Source of the DNA: an uncultured Lachnospiraceae bacterium
GTDB taxonomy: Bacteria; Bacillota; Clostridia; Lachnospirales; Lachnospiraceae
Direction of reading: 5' to 3'
NCBI GenBank assembly: GCA_947653315.1
Contig: CANTGP010000158.1
Location: forward strand, 1-6,963
Length of the DNA: 6,963 bases
Below are positions 1 to 6,191 of the stretch, in pieces. The notes beneath the pieces were generated by a model. The model saw only the letters and a program-made list of their open reading frames with translations. It searched no databases and was not told where the DNA came from. The position numbers and the translations under genes were made by a program. How positions within the stretch are numbered: position 1 is the first letter of the stretch; each line of letters opens with the position of its first letter.

Positions 1-1
1 T

Positions 2-121
2 CCGGGGACGGAGATACCGAAGGAAAAGCAGGATTGGATGTCCGATATGGTGCAGATTGTGCTTTTTTATGAAGTTTATAAACGCAGGCACGGTAACCGT
101 AACGGTATTTTAAAGTTTTAG
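2..121 (+). CDS. C-terminal fragment of an unidentified protein
   Basis: An open frame enters from the left edge and ends at a TAG at 119-121, giving 39 residues. They are charged and amphipathic, with a core reading WMSDMVQIVLFYEVYKRRHG and a basic, Asn/Gly-containing tail. The frame is supported by its ordinary protein-like composition and by a strong intrinsic terminator starting 25 bp after the stop. The other two forward frames are less convincing; frame 1 stops at about base 72. I do not recognise the family from so short a tail, so no function is offered. It belongs to a transcription unit upstream of the window. Confidence 0.6.
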   Translation, partial: PGTEIPKEKQDWMSDMVQIVLFYEVYKRRHGNRNGILKF

Positions 122-145
122 TTGTAGTTTTGGGGCAAAGTCAGT

Positions 146-185
146 AAAATATAGTCATGGCATAAAATGCCATGGCTATATTTTT
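146..185 (+). terminator. Rho-independent terminator after the left-edge gene
   Basis: A 17-bp stem (146-162 with 168-184, one G-T wobble at 155/175) closes a 5-base loop TAAAA and runs into TTTTT at 181-185. The stem includes TCATGGCA and TGCCATGG. Because the left arm begins with AAAATATA, the opposite strand also ends in a short U-run, so the element could work in both directions. It separates the left-edge gene from the methyltransferase unit. Confidence 0.88.
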
Positions 186-334
186 GCATACGGGAAGCTG
201 ACGGGTGTCCGGTGTGCGGGCAGGGAGATGCTTTCCATGCCTGATGCACGGACCTATGCAGGGGAAATATGCCGCAGAGGCGGTATCGGAGACATTTGGC
301 GGCACCGTTTCACATGCCGGAGGGAAAGGTTAAC

Positions 335-1618
335 ATGAAGACAGATATGCAGCCGTTAAAAGAGGCATTGGAAGAAATGCTGGGAGAAAGCATGTATCAG
401 GCAGTTATGAGTAATCCCCGTGACAGGGAAAGGATTGCGAAGGCAAAGGTGCGTCCGGTGATGTTGAAAGGGGAATTACTGTTTCAGGAGACGGTATACA
501 GGGGGACGCAGGTATTCCACGGAAATTACGGAAAAGAGGAAATGGTCCTGCGGATGTTGGAATACATGGAAAAGGATTTCAGACAGTGTGAAATAGAAGG
601 AACGAAAGGCCGCGCCACGGCGCTGGTCAGTAAAAAAGGCCGTGTGACGGTGAAGCGGAAAAGCTATGCAAAGACCGGGGAAACGGCGGGAAACGGAGAG
701 GGAACCGGGAGCGGGGCAGGAAACCGGAACGGCATGGGAGTGGATTTTTCCCATAACCGGACGAAAAAGTATCTGCTGGAAGAAGGAAAACCGGTTCCTT
801 TCCTTGTGGATTTGGGTGTACAGACCCCGGAAGGGAAAGTGGTAAGGGCAAGATATGATAAATTTAAACAGATTAACCGTTTTTTGGAATTTATTGAGGA
901 TATTTTGCCCACACTCCCTAAAGGGGAAAAAATCCGTATCATTGATTTTGGCTGCGGAAAATCTTACCTGACGTTTGCCATTTATTACTATATGCGGGAG
1001 TTAAAGGGGCTTGACGTGGAGATTACGGGACTGGATTTAAAAGCGGATGTGATAGAAAAATGCAGCAGGCTTGCGGAAGTATACGGCTATGACGGGCTTC
1101 GTTTCCGGCAGGGGGATATCGGTACTTACAGCGGGGAGACGGACCGGGTGGACATGGTGGTGACGCTTCATGCCTGCGATACGGCGACGGATTATGCGTT
1201 GGCGAAGGCGGTGGGCTGGGGGGCAAAGGTCATCCTGTCGGTACCGTGCTGCCAGCATGAGGTGAACCGCCAAATGAGGGCGGAAGTATTGGAACCGGTA
1301 TTTAAGTACGGGCTGTTAAAGGAGCGCGCGGCAGCGCTTGTTACGGATGCCATAAGGGCGAATCTGTTGGAAGAATGCGGGTATGACGTGCAAATCCTGG
1401 AATTTATCGATATGGAACATACGCCGAAGAATCTTTTAATCCGCGGGGTACGGAAGGATTGGAAGATTCTTCGGCGTGGGCGGGAAGAAATGCCAGGGGA
1501 AGGAATACCGGAAACGGAATATGGGGAATCCGTAAAAAAAGCGCCGGTGGATGCCTTGGCGGAATTTCTCCATGTGGATATGACCCTGCAGAAGTTGTTG
1601 GAAAATAAGAGGATTTAA
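335..1618 (+). CDS. Class I SAM-dependent methyltransferase (Methyltransf_32 / METTL25-like)
   Basis: A probable cytoplasmic methyltransferase of 427 residues that uses S-adenosylmethionine; the substrate is unknown. Numbering is from the ATG at 335. The Rossmann core shows motif I IIDFGCGKSYLTFA (Asp204, Gly206, Gly208), a motif II acidic residue in GLDLKAD (Asp234), VTLHACDTATDYA from residue 276, and PCCQHE at 304-309. The GCGKSYLTFA, LHACD and PCC signatures are typical of the family that includes eukaryotic METTL25-type proteins. Before the core lie HNR (140-142) and LVDLGVQTPEGKV followed by DKFKQINRFLEFIE, also seen in bacterial relatives. A Gly/Asn-rich stretch (about 115-136) looks like a flexible insertion. 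The frame is open from an ATG at 269, but I prefer 335: GGAGGG lies upstream at 319-324, and the extra 22 residues (MPQRRYRRHLAAPFH...) look noncoding. The 269 start has its own AGGGGA and cannot be excluded. The next gene follows 6 bp after the stop, implying one operon. Confidence 0.85.
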   Translation: MKTDMQPLKEALEEMLGESMYQAVMSNPRDRERIAKAKVRPVMLKGELLFQETVYRGTQVFHGNYGKEEMVLRMLEYMEKDFRQCEIEGTKGRATALVSKKGRVTVKRKSYAKTGETAGNGEGTGSGAGNRNGMGVDFSHNRTKKYLLEEGKPVPFLVDLGVQTPEGKVVRARYDKFKQINRFLEFIEDILPTLPKGEKIRIIDFGCGKSYLTFAIYYYMRELKGLDVEITGLDLKADVIEKCSRLAEVYGYDGLRFRQGDIGTYSGETDRVDMVVTLHACDTATDYALAKAVGWGAKVILSVPCCQHEVNRQMRAEVLEPVFKYGLLKERAAALVTDAIRANLLEECGYDVQILEFIDMEHTPKNLLIRGVRKDWKILRRGREEMPGEGIPETEYGESVKKAPVDALAEFLHVDMTLQKLLENKRI

Positions 1619-1624
1619 GAGGGC

Positions 1625-4156
1625 ATGAAAAAAACGTTATTGAAATGTGTGTATTTGGCTGCGGTCTTTTTGGTTTCCCTGATGCTTGCCGGTTCGCTGG
1701 TGAATCAGGGGAATACGGATATGACCATGGAAATGGGACCGGCGACATACCCGGTCATCCATATGAAAATAGACGGTGTGGAGGTGAATCCGCTCCACGG
1801 ATACAAAGAGGCGATGCAGACCAGTTTCCAAAGGGACTGCATTACGCCTTTGGGGGAGGGACGCCGGATTTGTTTTGTGGTAAATAAATATGGGCAGGAA
1901 ATTGAGAAGATGACGTTTGAGGTCAGGAGCATCGACGGAAAACGGTTAGTGGAGAATACGGAAATTACGGATTATGGGGAGACGGAGGAGAAAATCGAGG
2001 GGGAATTTACGGTCAAGGATTTAATCGATGCGGATACGGAATATATGCTTGTATTTCTGCTGGAAAATAACTGGGGGCAGACGATCCGTTATTATACAAG
2101 AATTATCCAGACCGACAATTACCATGAGAAGGAAAAGCTGGATTACGTACTGGATTTTCATGAGAGAACTTTTGATAAGGAAGCGGCAAGGGAATTGACG
2201 AAATATTTGGAGTCCAATGCGGACGGGGATAATACCACGTTCGGCAGGGTGGATATCCATAGCAGTTTCCAACAGGTGACATGGGGGGATTTGGCGGTAA
2301 AGGCGGTAACGGAACCGGAACTTACGCTAAAGGAGCTGGGAGAACAGACGGGCTCGCTGGAGTTGGATTACTGTGTGTCCCTGGAGGGAAACAGTCTGTT
2401 CCGGGTGAAGGAATTCTACCGGATACGGTATACGGCGGACCGTATTTACCTGTTGGATTTCGAGCGGACCATGAAACAAGTTTTTGATGAAAACGAGGAT
2501 GTGTTTGCCAATAACAAGATTTATCTTGGTATATTGCAGGAGTCGGATATTGAGTTAAAGGAAAGCGACGGCGGGAACGTGTTTGCATTTTCGGACGGAA
2601 ACCGGCTGTTTTGCTATGACGTGACGGAAAATAAGCTGTCGCGGCTGTTCAGTTTTTATGACGGGGATTATACGGACGAGAGGGAGATGTGGCAGAAGCA
2701 CGGGATTGAAATACTGAATGTGGACGAGGCGGGAAACGTGCAGTTTGTCGTATACGGATACATGAACAGGGGCAGGCACGAAGGGGAAGTGGGAATCGTG
2801 GTTTACCGGTTTAGCAGCCTCATGAATACGGTGGAAGAATTGGTGTATATTCCTTCGGGAAGTTCTTATGAGGTACTCCGTGCGGAACTGGCGGAATTGG
2901 CGTATATCAACAAGGCGGATGTTTTTTTCTTTATGCATGGGGGCGCCCTGTATGCGGTGAATTTGGCGGAATGCAGTTATGAAGTGATGGTTTCGGGACT
3001 GGACGAGGGAAGTTATAAAGTTTCGGACAGCAACCGGATGATTGTGTGGCAGATGGGAGGGAATCCTTATGCCAGCCGGAAACTGGTGCTTATGAATTTG
3101 AGCACAAAGGAAAAGACGGAAATACCGGCAGGGAGCGGGGAATATATTGCGCCGCTTGGTTTCATGGGGGAGGATTTGATTTACGGCGTGGCATACTCAC
3201 GGGATGTGGTGCAGGACAAGACGGGGAGCATTCTGTTTCCCATGTACCGCGTAAGAATACAAAACGAAAACGGTGAAATTTTAAAGAATTACAGCCAGGA
3301 AGGGGTGTATGTCACCGGAAGTGAAATCGAAGGAAACCAAATTAACCTGTACCGCGTGCGGCGGGACGGGGAGGACGGAAATTATGCCGTGACCGGAAAT
3401 GACCAAATCGTGAATACGAAAATCGAGCCGGAAGGAAGCAATGTGGTGGAGACCGTCGCCATCGAAGGCTATGAGAAGGTGGTGCAGATTGCATTAAAAA
3501 GCACGGTGGACGGAAAAAAGCGTAAGCTGCTGACGCCAAGGGAAGTGCTGTTTGAAGGCGGAAGGGAGATTGTCTTAAAAGAAGGGGAGGAGGATGTTTC
3601 CCGTTATTATGTTTACGGTAAGAACGGCGTGGAAGGAATCTTCACGGACGAAGGGAATGCGGTGAATATGGCTTATGGGCTGTCCGGTACCGTGGTGGAC
3701 GGACAGGGAGGTTACGTTTGGTCCAGGGGGAACCGGAGCCTGAAAAACCAGATTATGGCAATTAAAGGAGCGGCAATTACCGAGGAGAAAAACAGCCTTG
3801 CCGTCTGTTTGGATGTCATGCTCCAATATGAGGGTATCATGCGTAATACGGAGTACATGCTGAACAGGGGGGATACCATCCGTGAGGTTTTGGAAGACAA
3901 TTTGGACAATGCCAGTGTCCTCGACCTGACGGGATGCAGTCTCGACGCCGTTTTGTATTACGTGAACAAGGATATTCCGGTACTGGCTTCCTTAAATGAC
4001 GGGAATGCCGTACTGATTGTCGGATTTAATGAATTAAATACGGTGCTGATGGATCCTTTGGCCGGGGGAACACCCTTTAAAATGGGCATGAACGATTCCG
4101 CACGCATGTTTGGGGAAAACGGAAACCGTTTTATCACATATCAGAAGAAAGAGTAG
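1625..4156 (+). CDS. Membrane-anchored exported protein: beta-propeller plus C39-like pseudopeptidase domain
   Basis: A large protein of 843 residues with no firm functional assignment. Residues 1-6 are basic and about 7-25 form one hydrophobic helix (LLKCVYLAAVFLVSLMLAGS) with no lipobox, so it is probably a signal anchor with the rest outside the cell. About 40-165 is a beta-rich domain ending in IRYYTRIIQ. About 315-560 contains repeated strands such as NVFAFSDGNRLFCYDV and KLVLMNLSTKEKTEI, typical of a beta-propeller. About 700-843 resembles a C39-like papain-fold domain: AVCLDVMLQYEGI holds Cys728 at the nucleophile position, and VLIVGFNELNTVLMDPLAGG matches the usual His...Asp-Pro segment. 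The position expected to carry His is Asn794 (DGNAVLIVGF), while Asp810 is kept. Peptidase activity is therefore doubtful and a binding role is more likely. The start has AGAGGA at 1608-1613 and lies 6 bp after the methyltransferase stop. I recall similar long proteins in Lachnospiraceae only as hypothetical; the domain calls are inference. Confidence 0.8.
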   Translation: MKKTLLKCVYLAAVFLVSLMLAGSLVNQGNTDMTMEMGPATYPVIHMKIDGVEVNPLHGYKEAMQTSFQRDCITPLGEGRRICFVVNKYGQEIEKMTFEVRSIDGKRLVENTEITDYGETEEKIEGEFTVKDLIDADTEYMLVFLLENNWGQTIRYYTRIIQTDNYHEKEKLDYVLDFHERTFDKEAARELTKYLESNADGDNTTFGRVDIHSSFQQVTWGDLAVKAVTEPELTLKELGEQTGSLELDYCVSLEGNSLFRVKEFYRIRYTADRIYLLDFERTMKQVFDENEDVFANNKIYLGILQESDIELKESDGGNVFAFSDGNRLFCYDVTENKLSRLFSFYDGDYTDEREMWQKHGIEILNVDEAGNVQFVVYGYMNRGRHEGEVGIVVYRFSSLMNTVEELVYIPSGSSYEVLRAELAELAYINKADVFFFMHGGALYAVNLAECSYEVMVSGLDEGSYKVSDSNRMIVWQMGGNPYASRKLVLMNLSTKEKTEIPAGSGEYIAPLGFMGEDLIYGVAYSRDVVQDKTGSILFPMYRVRIQNENGEILKNYSQEGVYVTGSEIEGNQINLYRVRRDGEDGNYAVTGNDQIVNTKIEPEGSNVVETVAIEGYEKVVQIALKSTVDGKKRKLLTPREVLFEGGREIVLKEGEEDVSRYYVYGKNGVEGIFTDEGNAVNMAYGLSGTVVDGQGGYVWSRGNRSLKNQIMAIKGAAITEEKNSLAVCLDVMLQYEGIMRNTEYMLNRGDTIREVLEDNLDNASVLDLTGCSLDAVLYYVNKDIPVLASLNDGNAVLIVGFNELNTVLMDPLAGGTPFKMGMNDSARMFGENGNRFITYQKKE

Positions 4157-4160
4157 AGAA

Positions 4161-4200
4161 ACGCCGTATTTATGCCATATGCAACCAATAGTTGCGGCGT
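4161..4200. promoter_or_regulatory. Inverted-repeat element, candidate operator
   Basis: GCAAC (4181-4185), spacer CAATA and GTTGC (4191-4195) form a perfect 5-5-5 dyad. Outside it, ACGCC (4161-4165) can pair with GGCGT (4196-4200). No T-run follows (CTCAAACC), so it is a poor terminator. A further GCAACC copy lies at 4221-4226, exactly 40 bp after the one at 4181-4186. Its place just before an XRE-type regulator gene suggests an operator for autoregulation, but this is inference. Confidence 0.4.
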
Positions 4201-4239
4201 CTCAAACCAGAATAGGTAGTGCAACCGGGGCGGAATCCA

Positions 4240-4245
4240 TATAAT
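4240..4245 (+). promoter_or_regulatory. Candidate -10 box (TATAAT) for the XRE-DUF4097-YczE unit
   Basis: A perfect TATAAT lies 43 bp before the preferred start of the regulator gene, which would give a leader of roughly 30 bases containing the AGGAGG site. No good -35 box is seen at 16-18 bp spacing (TAGTGC or similar) and there is no extended TG, so the promoter would be weak or activator-dependent. The upstream-most ATG of the open frame (4244-4246) overlaps this box, which argues against using it as the start. Confidence 0.45.
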
Positions 4246-4266
4246 GAACCCGAAAGAAAAAATGAC

Positions 4267-4272
4267 AGGAGG
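4267..4272 (+). promoter_or_regulatory. Ribosome binding site that decides the regulator start
   Basis: A perfect AGGAGG stands 10 bases before the ATG at 4283. It selects that start over the in-frame ATGs at 4244 and 4262, which lack a comparable site. Confidence 0.8.
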
Positions 4273-4282
4273 AACAGAGGGA

Positions 4283-5167
4283 ATGAATATTGAGATTGCA
4301 AACCGGCTGGTGAATTTGAGGAAGAAGAACGGTCTGTCCCAGGAGGCGCTGGCGGAAAAGCTGGGAATCAGCAGACAGGCGGTGAGTAAGTGGGAGCGTG
4401 CGGAAGCCTCGCCGGATACGGATAACATTATTCTGCTGGCAAGACTGTACGGGGTTTCCCTGGATGAACTGCTGCAGACGGAGGACGAGATACCGGCGGC
4501 ATATCCGGAGGAAAACAGGGCGGAAGCGGAAGCAGGGGAAACAGGGGATATAAAAAACGGTGTGAAAGCCGGAGAAGCCAATGGCACGGAGGAGCATGGG
4601 AACGGAGGTACGGGGGAAAACGGACCGGACCAGGAGCCGGAGTATGTGCATGTAGGGCTGGACGGGATACATGTGGTGGACCGGGACGGAAGCAATGTTC
4701 ATGTGGGCTGGAACGGGGTTCATGTGGAGGACGGGAAAAAAGGGGAAAACGTACATGTCGGCAAGAACGGGGTATTTGTGAACGGGAAAAAATACGATTG
4801 GGATGGAAAGGGCAGTCAGGTGCCGTTTACGGCGGTGATTTTACTTCTGTATGTTCTTGTGGGATTTTTTTACGGGGCATGGCATCCGGCGTGGCTGCTG
4901 TTTCTGTTGGTGCCGTTATGGTATAGTTTCGTGGAAGCGGTAAGGCATGGAAATCCCTGCCTGTTTGCTTATCCGGTTTTCGCGGCGCTTTTGTATTTGT
5001 GTCTCGGATTTTTTTGGGGGGCATGGCATCCGGGCTGGGTGGTCTTTCTGACGGTTCCGGTATATTACTCGGTGGCTTCTAATCGAAGGAGGACCGGCGG
5101 GGCGGAAACCATTCAGAAAGATTCGGTATGGAAGGACTCCGGGGCATCGGACGGGGAAAGAAGGTGA
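4283..5167 (+). CDS. XRE-family HTH regulator fused to VHVG repeats and a duplicated membrane module
   Basis: A 294-residue membrane-tethered DNA-binding protein. Residues 1-65 form a classical Cro/C1-type helix-turn-helix (LRKKNGLSQEALAEKLG, then ISRQAVSKWERAEASPD and LARLYGVSLDELLQ), close to consensus. About 66-120 is an acidic, Glu/Gly-rich linker. Residues 121-175 hold three short repeats starting VHVG at 122, 139 and 157. About 177-270 contains four hydrophobic helices arranged as two copies of one module: GFFYGAWHP (194-202) and GFFWGAWHP (242-250), each followed by a Trp-rich helix ending in PLWYS or PVYYS. Similar GxWHPGW helices occur in other Firmicutes HTH proteins, as I recall. 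The protein probably keeps its HTH in the cytoplasm and transmits a membrane signal, or controls its own operon. The ATG at 4283 is chosen for its AGGAGG; the ATG at 4244 lies inside a TATAAT box. The stop lies 5 bp before the next gene, so translation is probably coupled. Confidence 0.88.
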   Translation: MNIEIANRLVNLRKKNGLSQEALAEKLGISRQAVSKWERAEASPDTDNIILLARLYGVSLDELLQTEDEIPAAYPEENRAEAEAGETGDIKNGVKAGEANGTEEHGNGGTGENGPDQEPEYVHVGLDGIHVVDRDGSNVHVGWNGVHVEDGKKGENVHVGKNGVFVNGKKYDWDGKGSQVPFTAVILLLYVLVGFFYGAWHPAWLLFLLVPLWYSFVEAVRHGNPCLFAYPVFAALLYLCLGFFWGAWHPGWVVFLTVPVYYSVASNRRRTGGAETIQKDSVWKDSGASDGERR

Positions 5168-5172
5168 GGGGG

Positions 5173-6141
5173 ATGAAGAAAATGTATTTGGCAGGAGTGG
5201 CGGTATTTGCGGCGTTTGCACTCTTTTTGTGTGCGGCATCGGCGGAATATGCGGGCAGCGGAAACCGTGCAGGCTTTGCATTTGTATGGGGAAGCGCGGA
5301 ACCGGGCAGCGAGCGGACATTTGCCATGGCCGGTATCCAAAAGGTGGAGATTGCGTACGGCTCCGCTAACGTGGAATTTTTGGAAACCGACGGAACGGAA
5401 TTTGTGGTAAGGGAGTACCTGTATAAGAACCATGGCAGCGTGGAGACGCAGATGAAGGTGGAAGGGGATACCTTATCCATTGTACGCGAGAATGATTTTT
5501 CCACTGTATTTTGGTTTGGCTTCAGAAACCGGGGAGTGGATAAAGTGGAAATCCTTCTGCCGGAAAGTTACCGCGGAGCGGTGGAAGTATCGACGGGAAG
5601 CGGAAATATCGGGGCGGATGCGGATTTGGTACTGCATACGTTCGATGCGTCCGCAGGGAGCGGTAATATCCGCTGCAGGAATGTGGAGGCGGAAGATATC
5701 AAACTATCTGCGGGAAGCGGAAATATCAGTCTGGACAGGGCGGAAGGGCACAGGGATATTTCCACGGGAAGCGGAAATATCCGGGTACTCGGCGGTGCGG
5801 GGAATACCCTTGTGGCGGCGGGAAGCGGAAATATAGCGCTGGAAGGCGTGGAAGGAAAGCTGGAAGGCACGGCGGGAAGCGGAAATATCCGGGCAGTGTT
5901 CGGTGCGGTAACGGGTGATATCAGCGTGACAACCGTCAGCGGTGATATCAAACTGGAGCTGCCGGAGGGAAGCGCCTTTTCCTATGAGGGCAGTTCTGTC
6001 AGCGGGATAATCCGGACGGATTTTGACGGGGCGCTGGATTGGAACAAAAAGGGAAACCAGGCATCGGGAAGCTATGGAAACGGCGGCGTGCGGTTATATA
6101 CAAAGGCTGCCAGCGGAAATACGACGGTGTCGATAAAATAG
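5173..6141 (+). CDS. Secreted DUF4097-like beta-repeat protein
   Basis: A 322-residue protein, probably exported. The N-terminus (MKKMYLAGVAVFAAFALFLC) is a signal peptide with likely cleavage after ASA at residue 24; Cys20 follows Leu, so it is not a lipobox. From about residue 50 (MAGIQKVEIAYGSANVEF) the sequence is beta-rich. Six copies of GSGNI begin at 142, 162, 181, 199, 217 and 235, followed by SGDI (256) and SGII (277) and a last SGNT near the C-terminus. This is the pattern of DUF4097/adhesin-like proteins, thought to fold as a stacked beta-solenoid. Its ligand is unknown. Family members often sit beside small regulators and membrane proteins, as here. The start at 5173 is preferred over the in-frame ATG at 5128: it has AAGGTGAGGGG just before it and begins a proper signal peptide, whereas 5128 lies deep inside the preceding gene and would add 15 charged residues. 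Confidence 0.87.
   Translation: MKKMYLAGVAVFAAFALFLCAASAEYAGSGNRAGFAFVWGSAEPGSERTFAMAGIQKVEIAYGSANVEFLETDGTEFVVREYLYKNHGSVETQMKVEGDTLSIVRENDFSTVFWFGFRNRGVDKVEILLPESYRGAVEVSTGSGNIGADADLVLHTFDASAGSGNIRCRNVEAEDIKLSAGSGNISLDRAEGHRDISTGSGNIRVLGGAGNTLVAAGSGNIALEGVEGKLEGTAGSGNIRAVFGAVTGDISVTTVSGDIKLELPEGSAFSYEGSSVSGIIRTDFDGALDWNKKGNQASGSYGNGGVRLYTKAASGNTTVSIK
5596..5889 (+). repeat. In-gene tandem repeat, GSGNI solenoid
   Basis: The DNA motif GGAAGCGGAAATAT recurs with codon starts at 5596, 5656 (variant GGGAGCGGTAATAT), 5713, 5767, 5821 and 5875. The spacings are 60, 57, 54, 54 and 54 bp, so the last four copies are in an exact 18-codon register. The 14-15 bases around each motif are almost identical while the rest of each unit has diverged. 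It is a protein-structural repeat, not a CRISPR or mobile element. Confidence 0.9.
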
Positions 6142-6191
6142 GGAATCCGGGGCCGTTTGTGAGCCGCGGGGGAAGGGACGGGAGAGGAAAA

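Noticed and set aside
232..260. Possible promoter TTTCCA-N17-TATGCA before the methyltransferase
   Set aside because: The -10 match is only three of six and no other support is visible; not strong enough to list.
1645..1887. Alternative + frame of 80 codons inside the 843-residue gene
   Set aside because: It is an out-of-frame shadow within a long continuous gene, with no ribosome site.
4161..4200. Terminator after the 843-residue gene
   Set aside because: The inverted repeat is not followed by a T-run and its stem is interrupted, so an operator is a better reading.
4141..4756. Two long antisense frames of 184 codons opposite the XRE regulator
   Set aside because: They mirror the purine-rich coding strand (Ser/Pro- or His/Arg-rich translations) and overlap a gene with a clear HTH domain.
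5173..5240. Lipoprotein signal around Cys20 of the DUF4097-like protein
   Set aside because: Residues before the Cys are Leu-Phe-Leu; a lipobox needs a small residue at -1. The ASA site fits ordinary signal peptidase cleavage better.
5596..5889. CRISPR-like periodic repeat
   Set aside because: Spacing of 54-60 bp is in codon register, the spacers are coding and similar to each other, and the repeat encodes a known protein motif.
5568..5951. Antisense frame with repeated Ile-Phe-Pro-Leu-Pro motifs
   Set aside because: It is the exact complement of the GSGNI repeat of the DUF4097-like gene, lacks its own ribosome site and shows no independent protein features.
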